From Spirochaetia bacterium UBA2205 (lineage in GTDB: Bacteria > Spirochaetota > UBA4802 > UB4802), in NCBI GenBank assembly GCA_002328585.1, contig DCUV01000022.1, positions 1 through 10,015 on the forward strand: DNA of 10,015 bases, in the 5' to 3' direction. A model generated the notes under the pieces. It was not told the DNA's origin. It saw nothing but the letters and a program-made list of their open reading frames with translations, and did no database searches. Shown here in pieces: positions 1 through 6,440 of the stretch; the first letter of the stretch is position 1, and the number at the start of each line of letters is the position of its first letter. A program made the translations under genes and the position numbers.

Positions 1-39
1 CAAAACCGCAGGTTGGGGGTTCGAGCCCCTCGTCACCTG
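1..39 (+). tRNA. tRNA-Trp, 3' half (5' part lies outside window)
   Basis: The window starts at tRNA position 35, the second anticodon base. Bases 1-2 read CA, followed by AAA, so the anticodon is NCA. The T-loop TTCGAGC begins at base 20. The five-base T-stem strands are 15-19 and 27-31, with one G-U pair. The 3' acceptor strand GTCACCT is at 32-38 and the discriminator is G at 39. A G discriminator and an AAAACCG run after the anticodon fit bacterial tRNA-Trp (CCA). tRNA-Cys (GCA) normally has U at that position. The 3' terminal CCA is not encoded: bases 39-44 read GCATTT. The identity rests on an anticodon whose first base is not visible. Confidence 0.8.
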
Positions 40-48
40 CATTTTTAT

Positions 49-774
49 ATGTCTATGACACAAAGTAAAATCATCACCTTTGACACTATAGCGTTTCCCA
101 TTGATAACAGCCTGCTGAAGCTTTTGCATCAGGAAACTGATTGTCAGGAACTATCGCACAGCTTACAAAAAGACAGCCCTGTATATATTAATACCAACAA
201 TACTTTTTCTGGCGATAGTTTGTGCAATGATCAATTGCATCAAATATTGTCTGATTCCTTATATCAACTGTATGTACAGGCATATCACATAGCAAAGCCT
301 GAAGCTACTATTGGTAAAGCAAATGCAATCAACAGTACCATTTCTATACCTGATGCGATAGTTACCTCTGATAGATCATATGCTTTTATCTTCACATTAG
401 GGATACGCTATGAAAACTGGTACACAAACTTACCCAGCATAACCCATCAATATCATGCTTCAATAATTGGAATGTGGCTTTGCAATAGATATGTGCAGGA
501 ATTATTAAAGATGCTGTTTGGGACTGGTGGCTGCGTATTATATCCTGGCTCATCAAGAGAACTGCCTATAACACTCAACCACGCCATATATGCAATGCTT
601 AAAAAACAGGCGCAACATATAGGTATTGCATTAAATCAACATTGCATGTTTCAACCACTACACACCGTAGCAGGTTTTGCATTACCTTATGGTAACAGTC
701 ATAGTGTTTGTTCATCATGCAATTTACAACAATGCCAGTTTAGAAATATCTTGACAGAATTAGATAATTGCTAA
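49..774 (+). CDS. B12-dependent methionine synthase activation domain-like protein
   Basis: The C-terminal half resembles the AdoMet-binding activation domain of MetH, found here as a separate protein. Seen from Met at 49 (241 residues): YPGSS near 165, LPITLNHAIYAML (172-184), IGIALNQHCMFQPLHTVAGF (191-210), matching the family pattern of a PG turn, then IGV-L-x-M-x-P-x-SVSG. It ends in a cysteine triad Cys221, Cys224, Cys229 (C-x2-C-x4-C-QFR), as in standalone anaerobe versions. Such proteins are thought to help reduce and remethylate inactive cob(II)alamin enzyme; the triad may bind a metal or Fe-S centre, which is inference. Residues 1-110 are not recognised. The start is uncertain (ATG 49 or 55) and has no Shine-Dalgarno, because the tRNA ends ten bases upstream. 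Co-transcription with the tRNA is likely. No methionine synthase gene is visible nearby. Three copies of the GCGATAGTT word lie inside. Confidence 0.62.
   Translation: MSMTQSKIITFDTIAFPIDNSLLKLLHQETDCQELSHSLQKDSPVYINTNNTFSGDSLCNDQLHQILSDSLYQLYVQAYHIAKPEATIGKANAINSTISIPDAIVTSDRSYAFIFTLGIRYENWYTNLPSITHQYHASIIGMWLCNRYVQELLKMLFGTGGCVLYPGSSRELPITLNHAIYAMLKKQAQHIGIALNQHCMFQPLHTVAGFALPYGNSHSVCSSCNLQQCQFRNILTELDNC
149..157 (-). repeat. iterated word GCGATAGTT, copy 1
   Basis: Inside the activation-domain gene, antisense to it, encoding Glu-Leu-Ser; extends to GCGATAGTTCC. Confidence 0.85.
212..220 (+). repeat. iterated word GCGATAGTT, copy 2
   Basis: Inside the activation-domain gene, sense, read as Gly-Asp-Ser. 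Confidence 0.85.
355..363 (+). repeat. iterated word GCGATAGTT, copy 3
   Basis: Inside the activation-domain gene, sense, read as Ala-Ile-Val, a different frame from copy 2; extends to GCGATAGTTAC. Confidence 0.85.
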
Positions 775-775
775 A

Positions 776-804
776 GAAGTATAGCTTCATATTAATTCTT
801 TTTT
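776..804 (+). terminator. weak terminator candidate after the activation-domain gene
   Basis: GAAG (776-779) can pair with CTTC (785-788), and AAAGAA can alternatively pair with TTCTTT; a run of T follows at 799-804. The stem is short and AT-rich, so this is only a candidate. Confidence 0.25.
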
Positions 805-884
805 AATATTTCATGATTTAAATTTTTGATGGTTAAAATAATTTTACCTGTATATGGCAAAATTTTAAAATTAAAACTATACGC

Positions 885-890
885 TATAGA
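885..890 (+). promoter_or_regulatory. possible -10 element for alr (leaderless transcript?)
   Basis: TATAGA sits ten bases ahead of the alr ATG at 900. If used, transcription would start at or within a few bases of the start codon, giving a leaderless mRNA. That would explain the absence of any purine-rich ribosome binding site between 870 and 899. No good -35 match is seen 17 bases upstream. Confidence 0.25.
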
Positions 891-899
891 TTTTAAACT

Positions 900-2048
900 A
901 TGATACTAACAAATCCTGCATATTGCAACCGACCAACACGAGCTGAAATATCAATACCCAATGTATTGAATAATTTTGCAATTGTACGCTCGCTCATTCC
1001 ACCACAAGTAAAAGTCATGGCAATGGTAAAAGCAAACGCTTATGGACATGGTATTGTACGCATCTCTCAGGAACTTATAAAAGCTGGCGTTAACTATTTA
1101 GGTGTTGCCTATCTGGAAGAGGCGCTGTTTTTGCGTCAGCACGGTATACATACGCCAATACTTGTTTGCGGCGCCATTAACTCAGAACAAATCCCTGAGT
1201 TTATCATGAACGATGTTTCAATAACAAGCTCTTCCATTGATAAATCAAAAGCTATACACACTGCAGCAAAAGCCATGGGCAAAAAAGCGCTGGTACACTT
1301 AAAGATTGACACCGGCATGGAACGCATTGGTGTCCACTGGTACAATGCTCAAAAATTTATTGAGGAAACACTGCAACTGCCTGATATTCAGGTCGCTGGT
1401 ATTTTTTCACATTTAGCTAAAGCTGAATCCGACAGCCATTTCACTCAAGAACAAATTACCCGCTTTGAAAGCATTGTTAACTATATGGACAGGCAGTCAA
1501 TTCTGCCGCCATACGTGCATCTTGCCAACTCTGCAGCAATAATAAATAATCCAGAATCTCACTTCACCATGGTACGTCCAGGCATCATGCTGTATGGATA
1601 TAATCCTAACGGCTATAATCCCGCAGTTAAATTTAATGGGAAAAAGCTTTTGCCAGTTATGACTTTAAAAACTAAAGTTTCATATTTTAAGGTTGTTCCC
1701 GCTGATACCGGGATAAGCTATAATCACCTTTATAAAACCACAACACAAACAAGGGTTGTAACGTTGCCTGTTGGATATGGTGACGGTTATAGCCGATTAC
1801 TTTCCAATCAAGGTGAGGTAATTATTCGTGGTAAAAAGTATCCTGTAGTAGGCGCTGTATGCATGGATCAACTCATGGTAAATATTGGTTATGATGGAAC
1901 GGCGTATAATGGAGATGATGTTCTGTTGTTTGGTCAAATGGATGGATATTCCATCCCGCTGGAATCTCTGTGTGAAAAAATTGGGACTATCACCTATGAA
2001 GTGTTAACAAACATCAGCCCGCGTGTTCCACGAATATATATTCAATAG
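900..2048 (+). CDS. alr: alanine racemase
   Basis: This is a PLP enzyme that interconverts L- and D-alanine in the cytoplasm, supplying D-alanine for peptidoglycan. The protein has 382 residues, a normal length for the family. The PLP-binding Lys44 lies in AMVKANAYGHG (41-51) in the N-terminal TIM barrel. Downstream are the conserved KIDTGMERIG (135-144), a VHLANSAA motif near 206 and MVRPGIMLYG near 224-233. The second catalytic base, Tyr274, lies in GISYNHLYK, followed by LPVGYGDGYSR (289-299) and VGAVCMDQLMVNIG (317-330). All expected catalytic features are present. The ATG at 900 is chosen because the N-terminus aligns with the family there and no later start would keep the PLP lysine region intact. 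No Shine-Dalgarno is visible. It follows the activation-domain gene on the same strand with a 125-base AT-rich gap and is probably a separate transcription unit. Confidence 0.96.
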   Translation: MILTNPAYCNRPTRAEISIPNVLNNFAIVRSLIPPQVKVMAMVKANAYGHGIVRISQELIKAGVNYLGVAYLEEALFLRQHGIHTPILVCGAINSEQIPEFIMNDVSITSSSIDKSKAIHTAAKAMGKKALVHLKIDTGMERIGVHWYNAQKFIEETLQLPDIQVAGIFSHLAKAESDSHFTQEQITRFESIVNYMDRQSILPPYVHLANSAAIINNPESHFTMVRPGIMLYGYNPNGYNPAVKFNGKKLLPVMTLKTKVSYFKVVPADTGISYNHLYKTTTQTRVVTLPVGYGDGYSRLLSNQGEVIIRGKKYPVVGAVCMDQLMVNIGYDGTAYNGDDVLLFGQMDGYSIPLESLCEKIGTITYEVLTNISPRVPRIYIQ

Positions 2049-2590
2049 TTTTTGCATAATTATTCATTTATTGTGGAAAACCGCTTTAAATACCTGTGAG
2101 AAAAAAACATAATATACGGCAGGAATTTGCTATTCCCTTGATATGAATTACCGCTTAATAACAATTTTTGGGAAAGAAATATATACATGCTTAAAATGCA
2201 ACAGAAAATTTCGGGATTATTCAGAACGGTTAGCGGCACTGAACAATTTTGTGTTATTATAAGTTTCATTCCAACAGTTAAAAAGCAGTGTTTCAGTATT
2301 ATTGATGCACTCGAATGTATTCTTAATGCTGACAGGTTTAGCGTGAATTTATTTCTGAGCAGCTGAATAGTTACTATTTTTATAATAATAATTTTTTATT
2401 GACATAATCCATACTCTATCGTTTATCTTCTCTAATACTCAACACATTGGCCATTATATGGTATTTGGCTTTATAACTACTATCCCACGCCCTACATATC
2501 GTTTTGTACTATATAGAAAAGACATTCTATTAGTCAAAGAAGTGAGGGCAGGGAAAACCACAAATATATATTATTAAGAGAGGATAGTTA
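2049..2590. other. 542-base intergenic gap with no convincing gene
   Basis: The gap is AT-rich. A 59-codon plus-strand reading frame (2187-2366, ATG to TGA) has a weak GGAAAG about ten bases upstream, but its product resembles nothing I recognise. An unlisted minus-strand frame at 2060-2269 looks like noise. TTGACA at 2399-2404 resembles a -35 box but lacks a good -10 (TTTATC at 2422-2427). No hairpin terminator for alr is evident. The gap may hold the promoter and leader of the glycosyltransferase gene, or a decayed gene. Confidence 0.4.
2578..2583 (+). promoter_or_regulatory. ribosome binding site of the glycosyltransferase gene
   Basis: GAGAGG lies seven bases before the ATG at 2591 and fixes that start. 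This means the roughly 30-residue N-terminal extension of the product is probably translated. Confidence 0.7.
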
Positions 2591-3400
2591 ATGATTAAAG
2601 ACGCAATATATTATGACTCGTATAAAGAAGATCGCGATTTAATACTGGAATATAATCAGACTTCACTTGCAGATGTTAATTTAGTCAATATCCTTGGCAT
2701 AGGTATTGACAATTGTACGCGTCAGCAGGCAGTTGTTAAGGTGTTGCGTATGATCGAAGAAGGCGGTGTGCATCATGTAATGGCGTTAAATCCATACAAA
2801 CTTCACCGTCTTACCACAAACAATGACTTAAATCTCATTGCCTCAAAAGCTGATTTAAAAATAGCTGTAGGGGCGGGGCTTCCCTGGACAGCATCATTTT
2901 TAGGTAAACCTTTAAAAGAGCGAATACATTTTGTGAGCTTTTTAATGGACATCATACGTATTGCAGAAATAAAAGAGATTACAATATTCATGGTAGGCGC
3001 AAAACCCGAAATTATTGAACAGGCATATGCCAACATCAAAAAGTCATTCCCAATGATACGCATTGTGGGGCGTCATGGCGGTTACTTTAATAAAGAAAGA
3101 GCTTCCAATGTCATTGAGGCAATGCGCAAATCCGAAGCACAGATTATACTGGTTGGACTTGGTTTTCCCAAAGAAGATAAATGGATTTATCAAATTAAAA
3201 ATCAGTTTAAGAATACTGTGTTTATTGGAATCGGTGGAAGTATTGATATTATCTCCGGGCAAAAACATAAAGCTCCCGCTTTTTTTATGGAAAAAGGTCT
3301 TGACTGGTTTTACCGCATTATAACCCGTCCATGGCGTTATCTACGTTTATTACGATTGTTATTATTTTATATACAGGTAGTATGGCAAAAGATACGTTAA
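2591..3400 (+). CDS. WecG/TagA/CpsF-family glycosyltransferase, atypical active site
   Basis: Family members (GT26) transfer a sugar, typically N-acetylmannosamine, to lipid-linked GlcNAc-diphospho-undecaprenol at the inner membrane face for wall or surface polysaccharides. Seen in 269 residues: NILGIGIDNCTRQQAVVKVL (33-52), KADLKIAVGAGLPWTASFLGKPLKERI (86-112), a VGAKPEI segment, IVGRHGGYF, IILVGLGFPKEDKWI, FIGIGGSIDIISGQKHKAP, and the membrane-associating tail GLDWFYRIITRPWRYLRL followed by a hydrophobic, basic end. The expected TPN motif reads ALN (Ala65) and the expected DGxG motif reads VGAG (Val93). These are the positions of the catalytic Thr and Asp described for TagA. The enzyme may be inactive, use another base, or have another role. 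Residues 1-30 extend beyond the usual N-terminus. It is convergent with the zinc-ribbon gene, with three bases between the two stop codons. Confidence 0.88.
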   Translation: MIKDAIYYDSYKEDRDLILEYNQTSLADVNLVNILGIGIDNCTRQQAVVKVLRMIEEGGVHHVMALNPYKLHRLTTNNDLNLIASKADLKIAVGAGLPWTASFLGKPLKERIHFVSFLMDIIRIAEIKEITIFMVGAKPEIIEQAYANIKKSFPMIRIVGRHGGYFNKERASNVIEAMRKSEAQIILVGLGFPKEDKWIYQIKNQFKNTVFIGIGGSIDIISGQKHKAPAFFMEKGLDWFYRIITRPWRYLRLLRLLLFYIQVVWQKIR

Positions 3401-3411
3401 TAACTATCTTT
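3388..3411. terminator. weak inverted repeat at convergent gene ends
   Basis: AAAGATA (3388-3394) is repeated inverted as TATCTTT (3405-3411), with a ten-base loop spanning both stop codons. It could act in both directions, but the stem is AT-rich and lacks a flanking T-run. Confidence 0.22.
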
Positions 3412-3619
3412 CATATTTACCCGGTTTAGCTTTTGTATCACGTGTCTTTTGCAATTCTGATGATGTAACCTGACATCGGCCTAACGTAAACCATTCCACT
3501 ATTTCTTTTTTGCCACATGTTCGGCAGTGGAATACAGCCTTTTTATCCTGAGTCCACTCATTCACTTCAACGTATCGGGAACCGCAATTCCTGCACAAAA
3601 TCACTGAAACATATTCCAT
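3404..3619 (-). CDS. small zinc-ribbon protein, function unknown
   Basis: The 71-residue protein has two CxxC knuckles, Cys9/Cys12 (CRNC) and Cys32/Cys35 (CRTC), about 20 residues apart. This is the spacing of a single zinc ribbon of the kind used for nucleic-acid or protein contacts. The C-terminal half is charged and Lys-rich (about residues 58-71) and probably disordered. GAGG seven bases before the ATG supports this start. It lies 16 bases downstream of the GAF-SpoIIE gene on the same strand and is very likely in one operon with it. Whether it works with the phosphatase is unknown. No named family is recognised. Confidence 0.7.
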   Translation of the reverse strand: MEYVSVILCRNCGSRYVEVNEWTQDKKAVFHCRTCGKKEIVEWFTLGRCQVTSSELQKTRDTKAKPGKYER

Positions 3620-3635
3620 CTGATGCCTCTTTTTT

Positions 3636-4898
3636 TTATTTTACTTTTACAGCAATGACCGATATATCCTCACGTTGAGTTAAACCCTGCATAAAATTTT
3701 TGACAGTATCAAGAAGTCCACCAATGCAAGCTTCCGGAGTGGAAAATTGAGAACATGTGTCCATGACCTGCTTTAATCCAAAAAGTCGTGCATTACGATT
3801 TTTGCAATTTACAACTCCATCGGTGACAATGATAACCATATCCCCATGCTTAAGCTTTACAACAATCTTTTTATTATTATGTAGCGAATGTGAAAATCGC
3901 AAATAATGTGCAATACTATCTCGTATAATAACAGGATATGCCTCGCCTGTATTCATAAATGTTAAGGTTTTTGTTTTATTATCAATCATACCCAAAAATA
4001 ACGATACGTTATTGATATGATGTGAAGCAACAACCTGCAGCGTATTTAAAAAGATTGGTGCCACAACCCTACCATAAACATTCATTAATCCTTTCAACAA
4101 ACCATTAACTAATGCAGCATTCAGCGCTCCGGGAACTCCTTTATCATGTACATCACATACTGCAATTGCAACTGCATCATCATATGGTTTTATTTCATAA
4201 AATTCACCACCCACCTCACGCGCAGGAAGATAACGAGCAGCTATCTCACAAAAAACATAATCATTTGCAATAGATGGATGCAATGAATGTTGTATCTCAT
4301 GGGCAGCAGAAAGCTCATTACGCATGCGCGCCTCTTCAATAGCCCGCTCAAAGAATATTGCATTCTGCACAGCCAGCACCGCCTGATCAGCAAATGCTCT
4401 GAACAAATTCATATCCTCATCAGTGAAATCAGGACGGTTGATTGGATTGATTGCCTGTATCACGCCCAGAAGCTTTCCTTTATACAAAAGTGGAACACAT
4501 ATTATTGAATGAGTGGTAAATCCAGTCTGTTTGTCAAAATTGGAGTCAAAGCGTTCATCCAGATAAACATCGTTAACATACACGCCTTTGCGCTCTTTTG
4601 CTACCCAACCTGCTATACCCTGCCCCATTGCAACCCTGTATTTCTCCTGCAATTTATCACCGGCCTCACCCAGAGCCACTTTAAACACAAGCTCATTGGT
4701 TTTCTCATCAAACAAAAACAAGGTGCTTGCTTCGGTCTCCATTATCTCTTTAATAATTTCCATAATTATGGTAAAAAGTTTTGCCATATCAAGTGTTGAG
4801 TTAATAATCCTGTTAATTTCAACAAGCTTTGACAGGTTAAAGAGCTGACGTTCTAAATATGCAACGTTGTATTTTTGTTCGTTGTTACTATCAGTCAT
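3636..4898 (-). CDS. GAF-domain SpoIIE-type (PP2C) serine phosphatase
   Basis: This is a cytoplasmic signalling protein of 420 residues. A GAF sensor domain spans about 25-185, with MGQGIAGWVAKERKG (91-105) and VPLLYKGKLLGVIQAINP (136-152). A helical linker (185-205) contains AAHEIQHSLHP, and a SpoIIE/RsbU phosphatase domain covers about 215-418. Such enzymes dephosphorylate anti-sigma-antagonist (STAS) proteins, here probably in response to a ligand or redox cue at the GAF domain. Departures from the usual signature: GGDYYD reads GGEFYE (Glu232), DVSGKG reads DVHDKG (Asp249 kept), and NAGH reads NTGE. The later acidic residues are kept (VTDGV, Asp360; REDIS, 410-411). The fold is clear; activity could be reduced or altered. 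No antisigma, STAS or kinase partner lies nearby. The start at 4898 has AAAAGGG upstream and a good promoter (4968-4995). The zinc-ribbon gene follows. Confidence 0.85.
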   Translation of the reverse strand: MTDSNNEQKYNVAYLERQLFNLSKLVEINRIINSTLDMAKLFTIIMEIIKEIMETEASTLFLFDEKTNELVFKVALGEAGDKLQEKYRVAMGQGIAGWVAKERKGVYVNDVYLDERFDSNFDKQTGFTTHSIICVPLLYKGKLLGVIQAINPINRPDFTDEDMNLFRAFADQAVLAVQNAIFFERAIEEARMRNELSAAHEIQHSLHPSIANDYVFCEIAARYLPAREVGGEFYEIKPYDDAVAIAVCDVHDKGVPGALNAALVNGLLKGLMNVYGRVVAPIFLNTLQVVASHHINNVSLFLGMIDNKTKTLTFMNTGEAYPVIIRDSIAHYLRFSHSLHNNKKIVVKLKHGDMVIIVTDGVVNCKNRNARLFGLKQVMDTCSQFSTPEACIGGLLDTVKNFMQGLTQREDISVIAVKVK

Positions 4899-4967
4899 AC
4901 TATCCCTTTTTCAATTGTTATACTGTATGTCGGTGTTAAGAAAACTGTACTATACCTTTTTTATATT

Positions 4968-4995
4968 TTTATACATTGAATTATGCATCAGTCAA
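4968..4995 (-). promoter_or_regulatory. promoter of the GAF-SpoIIE / zinc-ribbon operon
   Basis: On the minus strand TTGACT (4995-4990), a 16-base spacer and TATAAA (4973-4968) match a housekeeping sigma promoter. The predicted start is near 4961, giving a leader of about 60 bases. A second TATAAT (5005-5000) just upstream has no clear -35. Confidence 0.6.
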
Positions 4996-5019
4996 CAAAA
5001 TTATACAAAAAATTCATCT

Positions 5020-5033
5020 GGCGATAGTTACTT
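5020..5033 (+). repeat. iterated word, long intergenic copy 4
   Basis: GGCGATAGTTACTT in the divergent region between the GAF-SpoIIE and NYN genes, identical over 14 bases with copy 7. Confidence 0.9.
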
Positions 5034-5043
5034 AAAAAAATGC

Positions 5044-5071
5044 TTGTATAGTACTATAGTTTGTATATAGT
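5044..5071 (+). promoter_or_regulatory. promoter of the NYN gene, with palindrome
   Basis: TTGTAT (5044-5049), a 16-base spacer and TATAGT (5066-5071) give a plausible promoter for the gene at 5120. A perfect 12-base palindrome, TATAGTACTATA (5047-5058), overlaps the -35 and spacer and could be an operator. Confidence 0.4.
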
Positions 5072-5119
5072 GTGAAAATCATAATTTCCAGTTAATAAAC
5101 CAGTTTGTAAGAGTGTGTC

Positions 5120-5617
5120 ATGACGTATCTGATTGACGGCTATAACCTCATATATAAATTTCCCCATTTAGAGGAGCTCATGCTTCAGGATAATCTCATG
5201 GAAGCACGCCGTGAGCTTTTAGATTTATTAAAGATATTTGCCAAACTAACACGCAAACGAATACGCATTGTTTTTGACGGACAAAAAACCAGTGATATTC
5301 CTATCTCAAGCGAAAAAGTATATACTATTGATGTATACTATTCCCTGCACTATTCTGCTGACTTTTTAATAAAAGAATTTATACGCAAAGACTTACAGCC
5401 ACGCAACACAACAGTTGTAACCAGCGACAAAGACATAGTAGAGTATGTGAGCCGTTTTAAAACAAAAACTATGAAAAGCGAAGACTTTGCTCTATTTGTT
5501 AATCAAACCATTGAAAACTTCACATCATCTCAAACGCCTGAGAAAGAAGAAAATCCTAACCTGAGTCAAAAAGAGATTGAATACTGGGAAAGGCTTTTTA
5601 CCAGCAAAAAGAAATAA
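5120..5617 (+). CDS. YacP-like NYN-domain RNase family protein
   Basis: The 165-residue protein has the NYN/PIN-like fold. MTYLIDGYNLIY carries Asp6, then VFDG (Asp53), SADFLIKEFI (Asp81) and VVTSDKDI (Asp103, Asp105) supply the acidic cluster expected to hold metal for phosphodiester cleavage. YacP-family proteins (Bacillus Rae1) are ribosome-associated mRNA endonucleases; transferring that role here is inference from family membership. The C-terminal tail (about 135-165) is polar and Lys/Glu-rich. The ATG at 5120 begins directly at the conserved strand-1 motif. The upstream ribosome binding site is weak (TAAGAG). Its stop codon directly abuts the stop of the convergent activase gene. Confidence 0.88.
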   Translation: MTYLIDGYNLIYKFPHLEELMLQDNLMEARRELLDLLKIFAKLTRKRIRIVFDGQKTSDIPISSEKVYTIDVYYSLHYSADFLIKEFIRKDLQPRNTTVVTSDKDIVEYVSRFKTKTMKSEDFALFVNQTIENFTSSQTPEKEENPNLSQKEIEYWERLFTSKKK

Positions 5618-6385
5618 CTAATTTTCAGCAGCCAGTATAGCCGCACCAAGTGCACCAATAACCTGGGCATCTTTTGAAACTTTTACCGGGTAATTCAGTA
5701 ACTTTTCAATTGCATTGACAACGCCAATATTTTTTGCCACACCACCAGTCATCATAACAGGACTGGCAATCCCCACACGCGATGCCATTGCCATTACACG
5801 CGATGCAATTGACTGGTGAATACCAGCAATAATGTTATCACGCGACTCACCCTTTGCAATAAGTGAAATTACTTCTGATTCGGCAAATACCGTACATAAG
5901 CTGCTTATCTTTGACGGATTATCTGCCTTGAGCGATAGTTCTCCAAACTCATCCAGATCAACCTCCAACGCCCGTGCCATCACTTCTAAAAACCGTCCTG
6001 TACCGGCAGCACACTTATCGTTCATGGCAAAATCCTTTACCTTGCCCGTTTCATCGATAACTATCACCTTGCTGTCCTGCCCGCCAATATCTATAATAGA
6101 TCTTACTGAGTTATCTAAGAAGTGAGCTCCTTTGGCATGGCATGTAATCTCGGTTACCGTAGAATGTGCAAATCCAACACTTTTCCGTCCATAGCCGGTT
6201 GCTACAATTCTTTCAATGTGTTCTAGTGTTAGCCCTAATTCAGCTAAAAGCTCCTGTACCACCTTTTCGCCAGCTTTTGCAGCATTAAACCCGGTAAAAA
6301 TTACCTTACTGCCAACTATAATGCCACCATTTAAAACAACTGCCTTTGCAGTAATTGAACCTATATCCATGCCCAGTGTAAGCAT
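5618..6385 (-). CDS. HgdC/BadF-type acyl-CoA dehydratase activase
   Basis: This is an ATP-dependent, Fe-S-containing activator. Family members use ATP hydrolysis to push one electron into a 2-hydroxyacyl-CoA dehydratase or double-cubane reductase partner. The 255-residue sequence has the ASKHA ATPase motifs: MDIGSITAKAV (6-16), ATGYGRKSVG (62-71), IIDIGGQDSKVI (97-108) and MTGGVAKN near the C-terminus. The cluster ligands that bridge the homodimer are present: Cys125 in NDKCAAGTGRF and Cys164 in SLCTVFAES, in the same places as in the Acidaminococcus enzyme. Length is normal. AAAGGATG precedes the ATG. The usual dehydratase alpha and beta genes are not in this window. Instead it is the last gene after a hydrolase and a lipoprotein, 55 bases downstream of the latter, and may also have its own promoter (TTGACA on the minus strand at 6432-6427). 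Confidence 0.92.
   Translation of the reverse strand: MLTLGMDIGSITAKAVVLNGGIIVGSKVIFTGFNAAKAGEKVVQELLAELGLTLEHIERIVATGYGRKSVGFAHSTVTEITCHAKGAHFLDNSVRSIIDIGGQDSKVIVIDETGKVKDFAMNDKCAAGTGRFLEVMARALEVDLDEFGELSLKADNPSKISSLCTVFAESEVISLIAKGESRDNIIAGIHQSIASRVMAMASRVGIASPVMMTGGVAKNIGVVNAIEKLLNYPVKVSKDAQVIGALGAAILAAEN
5932..5940 (+). repeat. iterated word GCGATAGTT, copy 5
   Basis: Antisense inside the activase gene, encoding Glu-Leu-Ser. Confidence 0.85.
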
Positions 6386-6403
6386 ATACCATCCTTTTTT
6401 TAA

Positions 6404-6432
6404 AAAACAAGCGTTCGCTCATTATTTGTCAA
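6404..6432 (-). promoter_or_regulatory. possible internal promoter ahead of the activase
   Basis: A perfect TTGACA (6432-6427, minus strand) lies 17 bases from a poor -10, TGTTTT (6409-6404). The spacer carries the near-palindrome AGCGAACGCT (6420-6410 region), which could be an operator. It is supported mainly by the -35. Confidence 0.28.
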
Positions 6433-6440
6433 GCTTTTAT

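Noticed and set aside
13..48. An earlier TTG start at 13 extending the first protein by 12 residues
   Set aside because: It lies inside the tRNA variable and T-arm, which are clearly RNA gene sequence, and TTG with no ribosome binding site is less likely than ATG at 49.
1136..1345. Minus-strand frame inside alr
   Set aside because: It is the antisense shadow of a well-conserved gene with no motif of its own.
4867..5070. A hydrophobic plus-strand reading frame of 67 codons
   Set aside because: It overlaps the start of the GAF-SpoIIE gene and its promoter and has no ribosome binding site.
5594..5611. CTTTTT / AAAAAG hairpin near the end of the NYN gene as a terminator
   Set aside because: The stem is entirely within the coding sequence apart from its neighbourhood, is AT-only but for one pair, and no T-run follows.
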